Under the pieces are notes generated by a model. It worked only from the letters and a program-made list of their open reading frames with translations. It had not been told where the DNA came from and made no database searches. Below are positions 9,980 to 19,450 of a stretch of 64,000 bases of DNA, piece after piece. Source of the DNA: Proteus penneri (GTDB lineage: Bacteria; Pseudomonadota; Gammaproteobacteria; Enterobacterales; Enterobacteriaceae); contig NZ_PHFJ01000015.1 of NCBI RefSeq assembly GCF_003144535.1, positions 1-64,000 on the forward strand, given 5' to 3'. Position numbers and translations under genes: made by a program. Every line of letters begins with the position of its first letter. Position 1 is the stretch's first letter.

Positions 9980-9997
9980 ATAAAATGAAGCTTTAAA

Positions 9998-11122
9998 TTA
10001 TATTCGGCTATCATTTGCTTTTTGTAATAAGACTCCACTCTCTTTCATAAATTGAGAAGCATAATCACCAAACCAATAACTCACGTTATTAAACGAATGA
10101 ACAAATTCACTCTTTGCATTTATATCTAATAAATCGATAGCTTGACCTAATGACTGATGATATCGACGAATTAATTCAATATTCTCTTTCGATGACAAAA
10201 TAATATCAGCATAAAGTTGTGGATCCTGAGCAAATAAGCGCCCTATCATTGCCAATTCTAACCGGTAAATAGGAGATGAAAGTCGCAGTAAACTGGCTAA
10301 ATCAACTTTTTCTTTTGCTAAATGCTGGCCGTAAGCAAAGGTTGTAAAATGTCGAAGTGCTTGAATAAAACTCATATTTTTATCATGCTCTTCCGGCGTA
10401 ATCGCCTCAATTCTTGCTCCCCATACCATTAATTGCTCTAACAACCATTCAAATTTTTGATGATTTCGTCCTTCACAATAAGCCACAACCTGCTTTGCTA
10501 AACTGGGCACATCAGGGCCAAACATTGGATGAAGACCTAAAACTGGCCCACTATGTGCTTTTAACATTGCATCTAAAGGTTGTTTTTTAATAGAAGCGAG
10601 ATCCACTAACAAACAACTTTCAGGTAAAGGAGGAAGCTTCTCAATAACCTCAACGGTTAAATGGATAGGTACACTAATTATTACCATTCCTGCATTATCA
10701 AAAATAGCAGGTGATTTAGTTTGCCATTCATCAGCTTCTAAGCTTTCAACTTGATAACCAGAGAGTGTAAACAAACGAGAAAATAGTTTACCCATTTTCC
10801 CATTTCCGCCCACAATAACGATTTTACCCAATTGAGGATTAAGCGTTTTAAATCCCTTATCATTCTCTTTAGTATAGGATTCTCTCATTACTCGGCGTAA
10901 CACATCTTCAATCAAATCTGGGGAAATCCCCATCATTTGAGCATCATTACGACGAGAAGCAAGCATAGAGGCCTCTCTATCAGGTGCATAAATCGGTAAG
11001 CCATAACGGTTTTTAACTTCTCCCACTTCAGCTACAAGTTGCATTCTTTTTGCGAGTAAAGAAAGCAGTGATTTATCTACCTGATCAATTTGCTCACGCA
11101 AATTTTGTAATTCTTCAGCCAT
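9998..11122 (-). CDS. tyrA: TyrA, chorismate mutase / prephenate dehydrogenase
   Basis: Bifunctional enzyme making prephenate from chorismate and then 4-hydroxyphenylpyruvate, with NAD, for tyrosine synthesis. The AroQ chorismate mutase domain is at about 1-90 ([23 protein letters not shown]). The dehydrogenase domain follows, with an NAD-binding Rossmann motif [15 protein letters not shown] near residue 105 and the [10 protein letters not shown] segment. The length of 374 compares with 373 in E. coli. It starts 26 bp after the aroF stop, so both form an operon under the TyrR-type box upstream of aroF. Confidence 0.98.
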   Translation of the reverse strand: MAEELQNLREQIDQVDKSLLSLLAKRMQLVAEVGEVKNRYGLPIYAPDREASMLASRRNDAQMMGISPDLIEDVLRRVMRESYTKENDKGFKTLNPQLGKIVIVGGNGKMGKLFSRLFTLSGYQVESLEADEWQTKSPAIFDNAGMVIISVPIHLTVEVIEKLPPLPESCLLVDLASIKKQPLDAMLKAHSGPVLGLHPMFGPDVPSLAKQVVAYCEGRNHQKFEWLLEQLMVWGARIEAITPEEHDKNMSFIQALRHFTTFAYGQHLAKEKVDLASLLRLSSPIYRLELAMIGRLFAQDPQLYADIILSSKENIELIRRYHQSLGQAIDLLDINAKSEFVHSFNNVSYWFGDYASQFMKESGVLLQKANDSRI

Positions 11123-11148
11123 CTATGCTTGCCTCTTTTTATTTATGA

Positions 11149-12243
11149 TTAACTAACTTTTTTTAACTGTGCTTCACGCTGAGCCAGAATCGGGGAAAGT
11201 TGAGCATGTAAATTTCTTAACACTGATTCCGTTGTTTCCCAACTAATACATGCATCTGTTACTGAGACACCGTATTTCATTTCACTGCGAGGCTGCTCTG
11301 ACGATTGATTGCCTTCATTAATGTGACTTTCTAACATAATACCAGTGATAGATTCATTACCTTTAGTAATTTGCTCAATCACTGAATCAACTACCGCCGT
11401 TTGACGACGGAAATCTTTATTAGAATTACCATGGCTACAATCAATCATTAATGATGGTTTTAATCCAGCTTTTACCATCTGAGCTTCACACTGAGCAACA
11501 TCTTCTTCATGATAATTTGGTGTTTTACCACCACGTAAAATCACATGACCATCTGGGTTACCTTGTGTTTGCAATAAACAAACCTGCCCTGATTGATTAA
11601 TTCCCATAAATCGATGTGGCATAGAAGCCGCTTTCATCGCGTTAATTGCAGTATCTAGATTACCATCTGTACCATTTTTAAATCCAACTGGCATTGAAAG
11701 CCCCGATGCCATTTCACGGTGAGTCTGAGATTCTGTTGTTCTGGCTCCAATAGCAGACCAACTAAATAAATCACCTAAGTATTGTGGATTGTTAGGATCT
11801 AACGCTTCTGTTGCTAAAGGCAAACCTAATTGCACTAGTTCAGTCAATAACTTACGGGCAATATGTAATCCTTTTTCCATTTCAAAGCTGCCATCCATAA
11901 ATGGATCGCTGATTAAACCTTTCCAGCCAACAGTAGTACGAGGTTTTTCAAAGTAGACACGCATCACAATGTACAGGCTATCACTTAATTCAGAGGCTAA
12001 GACTTTCAGACGTTTTGCGTAATCTAACGCAACATCAATATCATGAATGGAACAAGGCCCACATACCACGAGTAAGCGAGGATCACGACGTTGGACAATT
12101 TCAGAAATTGTTTGACGTGACTGAGCAATGGCATGCAGATCATTGCGACTCAATGGGTATTTTTGTTTTAACTCTTCTGGAGTAATTAAAACCAGCTCTT
12201 CGCTGATATTCACATTATTGAGTGCGTCTTTTTGCATGATCAT
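11149..12243 (-). CDS. aroF: AroF, DAHP synthase (tyrosine-sensitive type)
   Basis: Condenses phosphoenolpyruvate and erythrose 4-phosphate, the entry reaction of the shikimate pathway. Class I motifs are clear: LLVVCGPCSIHD, ARTTESQTHREMASGLSMPVGFKNGTDG and DCSHGNSNKD. The sequence is closest to E. coli AroF, which starts MQKDALNNV, and the tyrA neighbour supports the Tyr-regulated isozyme. Two in-frame ATGs exist. The one at 12243 is better spaced from AAGG; the one at 12237 matches the E. coli start. A TyrR-type box lies about 110 bp upstream. Confidence 0.96.
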   Translation of the reverse strand: MIMQKDALNNVNISEELVLITPEELKQKYPLSRNDLHAIAQSRQTISEIVQRRDPRLLVVCGPCSIHDIDVALDYAKRLKVLASELSDSLYIVMRVYFEKPRTTVGWKGLISDPFMDGSFEMEKGLHIARKLLTELVQLGLPLATEALDPNNPQYLGDLFSWSAIGARTTESQTHREMASGLSMPVGFKNGTDGNLDTAINAMKAASMPHRFMGINQSGQVCLLQTQGNPDGHVILRGGKTPNYHEEDVAQCEAQMVKAGLKPSLMIDCSHGNSNKDFRRQTAVVDSVIEQITKGNESITGIMLESHINEGNQSSEQPRSEMKYGVSVTDACISWETTESVLRNLHAQLSPILAQREAQLKKVS

Positions 12244-12308
12244 AATCTTTACCTTTTTATATCTGTCATTGTGATTTTTGTGTGTCTGAAAGATAAGATA
12301 ACATGCGA

Positions 12309-12368
12309 TGTAAAGAAATCAATCCATATTTTTAATGTTTTTGATAAAATCGTAAACCCAAGTTTACA
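12309..12368 (-). promoter_or_regulatory. TyrR-type boxes upstream of aroF-tyrA
   Basis: CGTAAACCCAAGTTTACA (12351-12368) fits TGTAAA-N6-TTTACA with one mismatch, a strong TyrR-type box. A second, weak half-conserved copy begins TGTAAA at 12309. In E. coli several TyrR boxes repress aroF-tyrA with tyrosine. The 406-bp gap between rplS and aroF holds these sites, the aroF promoter and the rplS terminator, and no gene. Confidence 0.75.
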
Positions 12369-12590
12369 AATTGAATTAAAGATGAAAACAAATGTTAAAT
12401 AACAATAAGTTATATCAATATAGAAAACAAAGATAATGTGATCAAGATTGGACTAAAATACTAATTCGTAATAATATGTTTACAACTTATCTTTTAATGA
12501 GTCTCAATATACGAATAATAAATAAGATAGGAATATAGAGGCAACAGAGATGAAAAACTCACAAACAATATTTTCAACATCGTGAGATAT

Positions 12591-12619
12591 AAAAAAAGGT
12601 CAGCAAATGCTGACCTTTT
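12591..12619 (-). terminator. Terminator of the rpsP-rimM-trmD-rplS operon
   Basis: AAAAGGTCAGCA and TGCTGACCTTTT form a 12-bp stem with a two-base loop. T runs flank it on both strands. It lies about 30 bp beyond the rplS stop. Confidence 0.9.
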
Positions 12620-12649
12620 AACAATAACTTTCGGATGTGCGAAAGCGTA

Positions 12650-13018
<369 letters not shown>

Positions 13019-13055
13019 CTAGGTAAACTGATATTAATGACATCTTGTGTCAGAC

Positions 13056-13808
13056 TTACTCTGCTGTTCCTGACAGATGTTCCCGTTGGAACTCTGTTAA
13101 CAGCACTCTTTGCTCGTCAGTCAGAGCTAGGCTTTCCAGAAGCTCAGGTCTTCTTAGCCAGGTTCGACCCAGTGATTGTTTCATACGCCAGCGATTAATA
13201 TGTGCATGGTTTCCTGACAGTAAAACAGCCGGAACTTCCATACCATCTAAAACCTCTGGGCGAGTATAGTGAGGATGATCAAGTAAACCTTCAGCAAAAG
13301 AATCTTCTTTCGCAGAGGCTGCGTGTCCGAGAACCCCCGGAACAAAACGCGCTACTGCATCTATCATTATCATGGCAGGTAGTTCCCCACCACTTAATAC
13401 GTAATCACCAATAGACCACTCTTCATCGATTTCAGTCTGAATGACGCGCTCATCTATACCTTCATACCGGCCACAAACCAGAATTAACTTCTCATTTGTT
13501 GCCAGTTCACAAACTCCTTGTTGATCGAGTTTGCGTCCCTGAGGTGATAAATAAATCACCTTTGCTCCATCACCTGCCGCAGCTTTTGCTTGATGAATAG
13601 CTTCCCTTAAAGGTTGAACCATCATCAACATACCAGGACCACCGCCATATGGGCGATCATCAACAGTATTGTGTCTGTCGTATGTAAAATCTCGGGGATT
13701 CCAACATTCTACATTGAGCAGACCATGCTTCACTGCCCGACCAGTCACCCCGTACTCGGTTATAGAGCGGAACATTTCTGGAAATAGGCTAATTACCCCA
13801 ATCCACAT
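13056..13808 (-). CDS. trmD: TrmD, tRNA (guanine-37-N1) methyltransferase
   Basis: Methylates G37 of tRNAs using S-adenosylmethionine, preventing +1 frameshifts. It has the SPOUT trefoil-knot fold. Visible motifs are [28 protein letters not shown]-like [13 protein letters not shown] and [12 protein letters not shown], the AdoMet site. The length of 250 compares with 255 in E. coli. It is third in the ribosomal operon, between rimM (38 bp gap) and rplS. Confidence 0.98.
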   Translation of the reverse strand: MWIGVISLFPEMFRSITEYGVTGRAVKHGLLNVECWNPRDFTYDRHNTVDDRPYGGGPGMLMMVQPLREAIHQAKAAAGDGAKVIYLSPQGRKLDQQGVCELATNEKLILVCGRYEGIDERVIQTEIDEEWSIGDYVLSGGELPAMIMIDAVARFVPGVLGHAASAKEDSFAEGLLDHPHYTRPEVLDGMEVPAVLLSGNHAHINRWRMKQSLGRTWLRRPELLESLALTDEQRVLLTEFQREHLSGTAE

Positions 13809-13846
13809 TTTAGTGTCCCACTATTGAGAACCGTTAACCGGATAAT

Positions 13847-14392
13847 CTAAAAACCAGGATCCCAATCAACGATAATTTTTTTCGCTGAGAGATCGACTTT
13901 CTTGATAACCTGCCCATCAAGAAACGGAACTAACCGTTCCCCGATACCGAACGCATCTTTCAGATTCGCTTTAATCACCATGACATCATTTGAGCCCGTT
14001 TCCATCATGTCTGTAACGACACCCAGATCGTAGCCTTTGTCCGTTTCCACATGACAACCCATCAGATCTTTCCAGTAATATTCACCTTCAAGTTCTGGAA
14101 GTTGCGAAGCATTCACGACAATTTCAAAATTAGTCAGGAAGTTAGCCGCATCTCTGTCATCAATACCTTTTAGCTTGACGATAATATCTTGGTTGTGATG
14201 TTTCCAACTTTCAATTTCAATGGTTTCCCACTGTCCATGACGCTGAATAAACCACGGTTGATATTCAAAAATGTTTTCGGCGTGTTCGGTGGAAGAAAAA
14301 ACTCTGAGCCAACCACGGATCCCGTAAGGTGAGCCCAACTTACCCATAACAATAGGTTCTACAGGCTCTTTTAAGGTTTTTTGTTCGCTCAT
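13847..14392 (-). CDS. rimM: RimM, 30S maturation factor
   Basis: Assists assembly of the 30S head and binds S19. The N-terminal RimM barrel ([17 protein letters not shown]) is followed by a PRC-barrel domain ([11 protein letters not shown]...) and ends VDWDPGF, as in E. coli. I start it at the ATG at 14392 ([15 protein letters not shown]), giving 181 residues; three further codons upstream are open but lack family support. It follows rpsP by 18 bp. Confidence 0.97.
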   Translation of the reverse strand: MSEQKTLKEPVEPIVMGKLGSPYGIRGWLRVFSSTEHAENIFEYQPWFIQRHGQWETIEIESWKHHNQDIIVKLKGIDDRDAANFLTNFEIVVNASQLPELEGEYYWKDLMGCHVETDKGYDLGVVTDMMETGSNDVMVIKANLKDAFGIGERLVPFLDGQVIKKVDLSAKKIIVDWDPGF

Positions 14393-14410
14393 TGTTACCA
14401 CCGCGACAGA

Positions 14411-14659
14411 TTAAGCGCTTTTCTTCGCTGATTTGATCAGGCCAGCAACACGTTCTGAAACAGTTGCGCCTTGAGCAACCCAGTGTTCAACACGGTCTAC
14501 GTCTAAACGTAATTCTTCTGCATTACCGGTTGCCAGTGGGTTATAAAAGCCTACGCGTTCAATAAAACGACCATCACGCGCATTGCGGCTATCGGTTACT
14601 ACTACTTGATAAAACGGACGCTTTTTTGCGCCGCCACGAGCTAAACGAATTGTTACCAT
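14411..14659 (-). CDS. rpsP: Ribosomal protein S16
   Basis: Small-subunit assembly protein of 82 residues, starting [21 protein letters not shown], the family signature. It is the first gene of rpsP-rimM-trmD-rplS. On the minus strand a possible promoter TTGCTT-N16-TAAACT lies in the gap to ffh, about 75 bp upstream, so the operon may start here. There is no clear terminator after ffh, so some read-through is possible. Confidence 0.98.
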   Translation of the reverse strand: MVTIRLARGGAKKRPFYQVVVTDSRNARDGRFIERVGFYNPLATGNAEELRLDVDRVEHWVAQGATVSERVAGLIKSAKKSA

Positions 14660-14796
14660 AACATCCTCATTAGTTAATAAAACAACCAGACGCCATCGAG
14701 GAACGGAGTCCGGTTGTCATATAAAAAGCCCGAAAAGTTTACTCACTTTGGCGAAAAAAGCAATCCAAAGCACGTTTTTTTTCCAGCTTTTTGATT

Positions 14797-16158
14797 TTAT
14801 CGGCCAGGGAATCCAGGTGGCATCATACCTTTCATGCTACGCATCATTTTAGCCATGCCACCTTTTTTCATTTTTTTCATCATACGTTGCATATCATCAA
14901 ACTGTTTTAATAAACGGTTGACGTCTTGCACTTGTGTTCCAGAACCTGTAGCAATACGGCGTTTTCTGGAACCTTTAATGATTTCCGGTTTTTGGCGTTC
15001 TTTTTTAGTCATGGAATTAATAATCGCTTCCATTTTCACTAAAATTGAATCATCCATTTGTGATTTCACTGCATCTGGCACCTGAGACATACCCGGCATT
15101 TTGCTCAGCATACTTGCCATGCCGCCCATGTTCTTCATTTGCTTTAATTGATCTAAGAAATCATTTAAATCAAAGCCATCACCTTTTTTAAGTTTTGTCG
15201 CTAACTTTTCAGCTTGTGCTCTATCAACTTTGCTTTCAATATCTTCAATTAAAGACAGAACATCACCCATGCCTAAAATGCGGGAGGCGATACGATCTGG
15301 GTGAAAAGGTTCTAAAGCTTCTGTTTTTTCCCCAACACCGAGGAATTTAATTGGCTTACCAGTGATATGGCGAATTGATAATGCCGCCCCACCACGCGCA
15401 TCACCATCAACTTTGGTTAATACAACCCCGGTTAATGGCAATGCTTCATTAAATGCTTTTGCTGTATTTGCCGCATCTTGACCCGTCATGGCGTCAACAA
15501 CAAATAAGGTTTCCACAGGATTAATGGCTTTATGGAGAAGTTGGATCTCTTCCATCATGCCTTCATCTACGTGTAAACGACCTGCTGTATCCACCAGCAA
15601 TACATCATAGAATTGAAGTTGCGCATGTTTTAATGCATTACTTGCAATTGTGACTGGATTTTCTTGAACAGTCGAAGGAAAGAAATCAATGCCAACCGTT
15701 TCGGCTAACGTTTCAAGCTGTTTAATCGCTGCTGGACGATAAACGTCGGCAGAAACAACAAGAACTTTTTTCTTCTTTTTCTCTTTTAAAAATTTACCTA
15801 ATTTTGCGACACTGGTTGTTTTACCCGCACCTTGTAAACCAGCCATTAACACAACAGCTGGCGGTTGTGCTGATAGGTCAAGGTCAGTATTCACTTCCCC
15901 CATCGCATTGACGAGTTCATTTTGAACAATCTTCACAAACTCCTGACCCGGTGTCAGGCTTTTGTTAACTTCATGCCCTACTGCGCTCTCTTTGACGCGC
16001 GCAATAAAATCACGAACCACGGGTAAGGCAACGTCAGCTTCTAATAAAGCCATACGCACTTCACGCAGTGTCTCTTTAATGTTTTCTTCGGTCAGTCTTC
16101 CTCGACCGCTTATATTGCGCAATGTGCGCGATAGTCTGTCACTTAAATTCTCAAACAT
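14797..16158 (-). CDS. ffh: Ffh, signal recognition particle protein (SRP54)
   Basis: GTPase that, with 4.5S RNA, recognises hydrophobic signal sequences on nascent membrane proteins and docks at FtsY. It has an N-domain (about 1-85), a G-domain with GLQGAGKTTSVAKLG near 107, DTAGRLHVDEGMMEE and TKVDGDARGG, and a methionine-rich M-domain (about 300-453) ending with MMRSMKGMMPPGFPGR. The length of 453 equals E. coli. It is divergent from ypjD, as in E. coli. Confidence 0.98.
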   Translation of the reverse strand: MFENLSDRLSRTLRNISGRGRLTEENIKETLREVRMALLEADVALPVVRDFIARVKESAVGHEVNKSLTPGQEFVKIVQNELVNAMGEVNTDLDLSAQPPAVVLMAGLQGAGKTTSVAKLGKFLKEKKKKKVLVVSADVYRPAAIKQLETLAETVGIDFFPSTVQENPVTIASNALKHAQLQFYDVLLVDTAGRLHVDEGMMEEIQLLHKAINPVETLFVVDAMTGQDAANTAKAFNEALPLTGVVLTKVDGDARGGAALSIRHITGKPIKFLGVGEKTEALEPFHPDRIASRILGMGDVLSLIEDIESKVDRAQAEKLATKLKKGDGFDLNDFLDQLKQMKNMGGMASMLSKMPGMSQVPDAVKSQMDDSILVKMEAIINSMTKKERQKPEIIKGSRKRRIATGSGTQVQDVNRLLKQFDDMQRMMKKMKKGGMAKMMRSMKGMMPPGFPGR

Positions 16159-16331
16159 TATCTTAGCTCAGTGTTAAAGTTGGGCTTATCGGTCATGTAT
16201 GCCACCGATTATATCACGATGACTCGCGGATCTCTGCATAGAGATTTAAGCTTAATGACTTCAATAGTTGGAGCCGTATGCTCCTAGCGCTATACTAGGA
16301 AGTTATTCAAACAATATATGTAAGCGAAACT

Positions 16332-17132
16332 ATGCCCGTTATATCAATCTCTATCGTCGCTGTCTGCGCTTATTTACTCAGTCTGGTAATGTTTTTACCC
16401 GGTCTGTTACGAAAAGAGCAGAATGGATACCGCGGATTAGCTCTGCTATTTGCGGTAATTGCACTTGTTGCACATGCCATCTCATTAAAATTTTTAATTT
16501 TCCGTCCTCACAGTGGACAGAATCTTTCACTCACTAATCTAGGTGCAATTGTTAGCCTAATGGTCTGCGTTATCATGACGATTGTGGCTTCTCGTGGTCG
16601 TGCATGGTTCTTACTGCCTATTGTTTATTGTTTCGCAATAGTCAATCTTGTTATTGCAGCACTGATGCCGGGTGAATTTGTTACACATCTTGAAAGTAGC
16701 ACATCACTCTTTATTCACATTGGATTGGCGTTATTAAGCTATGCCACTCTGTTAATAGCCGCCTTATATGCATTACAACTTAGTTGGCTCGACTATCAAC
16801 TAAAAAATAAGAAACTAAAATTCTCACCTCAAATGCCACCATTAATGTCAATTGAGCGTAAAATGTTTCATATCACACAAGTGGGTGTGGTATTACTGAC
16901 ACTGACCTTATGTACAGGTTTGGTGTATATGGATAATATTTTTGGTAAAGAAAACATCCATAAATCTATTTTCTCTATCATTGCTTGGTTTGTTTACATC
17001 ATTTTATTATGGGGACATTTCCGAGAAGGCTGGAGAGGAAAGAAAGTCATTATTTTTAATTTAATTGGCGCTCTTATTTTGACATTAGCTTTTTTTGGTA
17101 ATCGTTTATTACAAGAGTTAGTACTTAATTAA
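16332..17132 (+). CDS. ypjD: YpjD, CcsA/HemX-type inner membrane protein
   Basis: Integral membrane protein of the cytochrome c assembly (CcsA-like) family. Its biochemical role is not established, though in E. coli it is linked to its neighbour CorB. The 266 residues carry about eight hydrophobic segments. The stretch ALQLSWLDYQLKNKKLKF and MPPLMSIERKMFHITQVGVVLLTLTLCTG are almost the same as E. coli YpjD. It is followed after 34 bp by corB in the same direction, so the pair is probably an operon divergent from ffh. Confidence 0.93.
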   Translation: MPVISISIVAVCAYLLSLVMFLPGLLRKEQNGYRGLALLFAVIALVAHAISLKFLIFRPHSGQNLSLTNLGAIVSLMVCVIMTIVASRGRAWFLLPIVYCFAIVNLVIAALMPGEFVTHLESSTSLFIHIGLALLSYATLLIAALYALQLSWLDYQLKNKKLKFSPQMPPLMSIERKMFHITQVGVVLLTLTLCTGLVYMDNIFGKENIHKSIFSIIAWFVYIILLWGHFREGWRGKKVIIFNLIGALILTLAFFGNRLLQELVLN

Positions 17133-17166
17133 TTTTCTATTTTAGGGTTGCAAAAGGATCTCAATT

Positions 17167-18441
17167 TTGGAGCATGTGTCGACAACTACGCTCATTATCA
17201 TACTTGTCTGTATGATTATTGCCTCAGCTTATTTTTCTGGGACTGAAACCAGTATGATGACGATTAATCGCTATCGTCTCCGTCATGCTGCGAAACAAGG
17301 AAATCGCTCTGCAAAACGTGTAGAAAAATTATTACAACGTCCTGACAGATTGATTAGTTTAGTATTGATTGGCAATAATCTGATTAATATTGTTGCGTCT
17401 GCGCTAGCTACCATTGTCGGTATGCGTTTATATGGTGATGCAGGTGTAGCAATAGCTACGGGTGTACTGACCTTTATTATCCTTATTTTTGCTGAAGTGC
17501 TCCCAAAATCAATCGCAGCACTTTATCCAGAGCGTTTTGCTTATCCAAGCAGTGTAATTCTCTCTCCTTTACAAAAATTGATGCTACCTATTGTTTGGTT
17601 TTTTAATAAACTCACATTAATATTAATGCGCATTTTTGGTATCAAATCTCCAGTAATACAAGGGAATGCAGTCTCAAAAGAAGAGTTAAGAACTATCGTT
17701 CATGAATCTAAATCAAAACTTTCGCAAAGAAATCAGAATATGTTGCTGTCGATTTTAGATTTAGAAAAAGTGACGATTGGCGATATTATGGTGCCAAGAA
17801 ATGAAATTTTTGGTATCGATGTCAATGATGAATGGAAATCTATCGTAAGACAGTTAACTCATTCTCCTCACGGTCGGATTGTGCTTTATCGTGATACTTT
17901 AGACGATGCGATTGGTATGTTGCGAGTACGAGAAGCTTATCGCTTAATGACCGAGAAAAAAGAATTTACCAAACAAATTCTGATGAAAGCTGCCGATAAA
18001 ATTTACTTTATTCCAGAAAGCACACCATTAAACCTACAGCTCGTCAATTTCCAACGTAACAATGAAAAAGCGGGGATTGTGGTTGATGAATATGGTGAAA
18101 TTCAAGGTTTAGTAACCGTTGAAGATATTCTTGAAGAGATTGTTGGTGACTTTACTACTTCGATGTCCCCATCTTTAGCTGAAGAAGTTATTCCTCAAAA
18201 AGACGGTTCATTATTAGTTGATGGTACGACAAATATTCGAGATATCAATAAAGCTTTCGGTTGGCATTTACCTGAAGATGAAGCTCGAACGATCAACGGC
18301 GTTATTATTGAAGAGTTAGGTGACTTACCTGTTGTTGGTAATAAAATAACTGTGAGTGACTATGAATTTGAAATACTTGAAGTTCAGGATAACGTCATCA
18401 AAAAGGCGTTAATTCGCCATCTTTCAATCCCACATCATTAG
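17167..18441 (+). CDS. corB: CorB (YfjD), CNNM/CorC-family membrane protein
   Basis: Membrane protein of the family linked to Mg2+/Co2+ transport and resistance. An N-terminal DUF21 membrane domain with hydrophobic helices (about 5-180, NRYRLRHAAKQGNRSAKRVEKLL between segments) is followed by paired CBS domains (about 200-330, with DIMVPRNEIFGID and EYGEIQGLVTVEDILEEIVGD) and a C-terminal CorC_HlyC domain. The length of 424 is near E. coli YfjD, which also begins MEHISTTTLIIIL. The start is TTG at 17167, supported by AAAGGATC eight bases upstream and by alignment. Confidence 0.93.
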   Translation: MEHVSTTTLIIILVCMIIASAYFSGTETSMMTINRYRLRHAAKQGNRSAKRVEKLLQRPDRLISLVLIGNNLINIVASALATIVGMRLYGDAGVAIATGVLTFIILIFAEVLPKSIAALYPERFAYPSSVILSPLQKLMLPIVWFFNKLTLILMRIFGIKSPVIQGNAVSKEELRTIVHESKSKLSQRNQNMLLSILDLEKVTIGDIMVPRNEIFGIDVNDEWKSIVRQLTHSPHGRIVLYRDTLDDAIGMLRVREAYRLMTEKKEFTKQILMKAADKIYFIPESTPLNLQLVNFQRNNEKAGIVVDEYGEIQGLVTVEDILEEIVGDFTTSMSPSLAEEVIPQKDGSLLVDGTTNIRDINKAFGWHLPEDEARTINGVIIEELGDLPVVGNKITVSDYEFEILEVQDNVIKKALIRHLSIPHH

Positions 18442-18448
18442 TAAAAAG

Positions 18449-18483
18449 AAATAAGCGCCTTAGCCTTAAAAGGTGCTTATTTT
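18449..18483 (+). terminator. Terminator of ypjD-corB
   Basis: AAATAAGC.CCTT pairs with AAGG.GCTTATTT around a short loop, ending in TTTT. It starts 8 bp after corB stops. Confidence 0.75.
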
Positions 18484-18489
18484 GGCTGT

Positions 18490-18748
18490 TTATCCTAACT
18501 CAAATCGTAATTTGCTATTACGAAAATCAAACTCTCTGGCAGATTTCATATAGAAAGGCTCTATCGCTTGCTCTTGTACTAATTTGGCTGGCTTTACTTG
18601 TTGATAATCAGAATAAAAAACCATGATTTTTAACCCACATAACTAAGTTTAATGCTGGTTGATAAGAATAATCAGCTACATATTCTTCACGCCTGCAAAT
18701 AAAAAAGAGACAATAAATCAGAATGCGAATTTCCTGATCTATTATCCC
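18490..18748 (-). pseudogene. Relic of an unrecognised gene downstream of luxS
   Basis: Two overlapping open frames on the minus strand fit together. The first (18748-18608) reads REEYVADYSYQPALNLVMWV then KNHGFLF and stops. The second (18624-18490) reads MVFYSDYQQVKPAKLVQEQA and ends FDFRNSKLRFELG. Removing one base from the A6 run at 18615-18620 (T6 on the coding strand) joins them as KNHGFYSDYQQVK, an open stretch of about 85 codons with natural-looking composition. No start codon with a ribosome site is seen, so I take it as a decayed or interrupted gene. I do not recognise the family. This gap of about 330 bp between corB and luxS holds nothing else. Confidence 0.4.
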
Positions 18749-18772
18749 CTAATATTATAAATTAGCGATTAC

Positions 18773-19288
18773 TTAAATATGTAACTCTTTTAAAGTCTCT
18801 TCAGGCAACGCTAATTCATCGTTATGATTAATACCTATGCTATGAGATAAAATATCACGTGCGATATCTTGTGCTTCTGTCAGCGAATGCATTTCATAGG
18901 TACCACATTGGTACACATTTAGTTCTGGGATATGGTTTTGATCTTTTACTTTCAAAACATCTTCCATTGCGGCTTTCCATGCATTAGCTACACGTTGCTC
19001 TTCAGGTTGCCCAATTAAGCTCATGTAGAATCCTGTACGACATCCCATTGGGGAAATATCAATTATCTCAACACCATTACCATTAAGATGATTACGCATA
19101 AATCCAGCAAACAGATGCTCTAGAGTATGAATTCCTTTCTCAGGCATGGCTTTTTTATTTGGTACCGTAAAACGTAAATCAAATACCGTAATAGTATCAC
19201 CTGATGGCGTTTTCATGGTCTTAGCAACGCGTACAGCAGGTGCTGACATACGCGTATGGTCAACAGTAAAGCTATCCAATAAAGGCAT
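18773..19288 (-). CDS. luxS: LuxS, S-ribosylhomocysteine lyase
   Basis: Cleaves S-ribosylhomocysteine to homocysteine and the precursor of autoinducer-2, in the activated methyl cycle. The metal-site motif HTLEH (near residue 54) and the catalytic Cys in [13 protein letters not shown] are present. The length of 171 equals E. coli. The start [14 protein letters not shown] is preceded by AGGAGG. It is divergent from the sRNA gene micA, the standard enterobacterial arrangement gshA-micA-luxS. Confidence 0.98.
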   Translation of the reverse strand: MPLLDSFTVDHTRMSAPAVRVAKTMKTPSGDTITVFDLRFTVPNKKAMPEKGIHTLEHLFAGFMRNHLNGNGVEIIDISPMGCRTGFYMSLIGQPEEQRVANAWKAAMEDVLKVKDQNHIPELNVYQCGTYEMHSLTEAQDIARDILSHSIGINHNDELALPEETLKELHI

Positions 19289-19331
19289 AAAAAACCTCCT
19301 AAGAAAAATTTAAATATTTTTAAGAAAAAAT

Positions 19332-19359
19332 GAAACTTTCTACAAGTAGCACGGTCTTA
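19332..19359 (+). promoter_or_regulatory. Sigma-E promoter of micA
   Basis: GAAACTT (19332-19338), a 15-bp spacer and GTCTTA (19354-19359) fit the RpoE consensus GGAACTT / GTCTAA. Five bases later the MicA-like sequence begins. E. coli micA is known to be driven by sigma-E. Confidence 0.8.
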
Positions 19360-19364
19360 GTAAC

Positions 19365-19440
19365 GAATACGCGCAAAATGTTATCATCCCTATTTCTCTA
19401 TAGAATTTTTTAGCCACACAAATCTTAGTGTGGCTTTTTT
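19365..19440 (+). ncRNA. micA: MicA small RNA
   Basis: Hfq-dependent sRNA that represses ompA and other envelope mRNAs under sigma-E stress. The 5' part ACGCGC followed by TGTTATCATCCC is nearly the same as E. coli MicA. The 3' end is the hairpin AGCCACAC/GTGTGGCT followed by TTTTTT, pointing rightwards although both neighbours, luxS and gshA, are on the minus strand. The predicted length of 76 nt compares with about 72 in E. coli. Position between gshA and luxS, strand, promoter and sequence all agree. Confidence 0.93.
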
Positions 19441-19450
19441 CTATCTAAGT

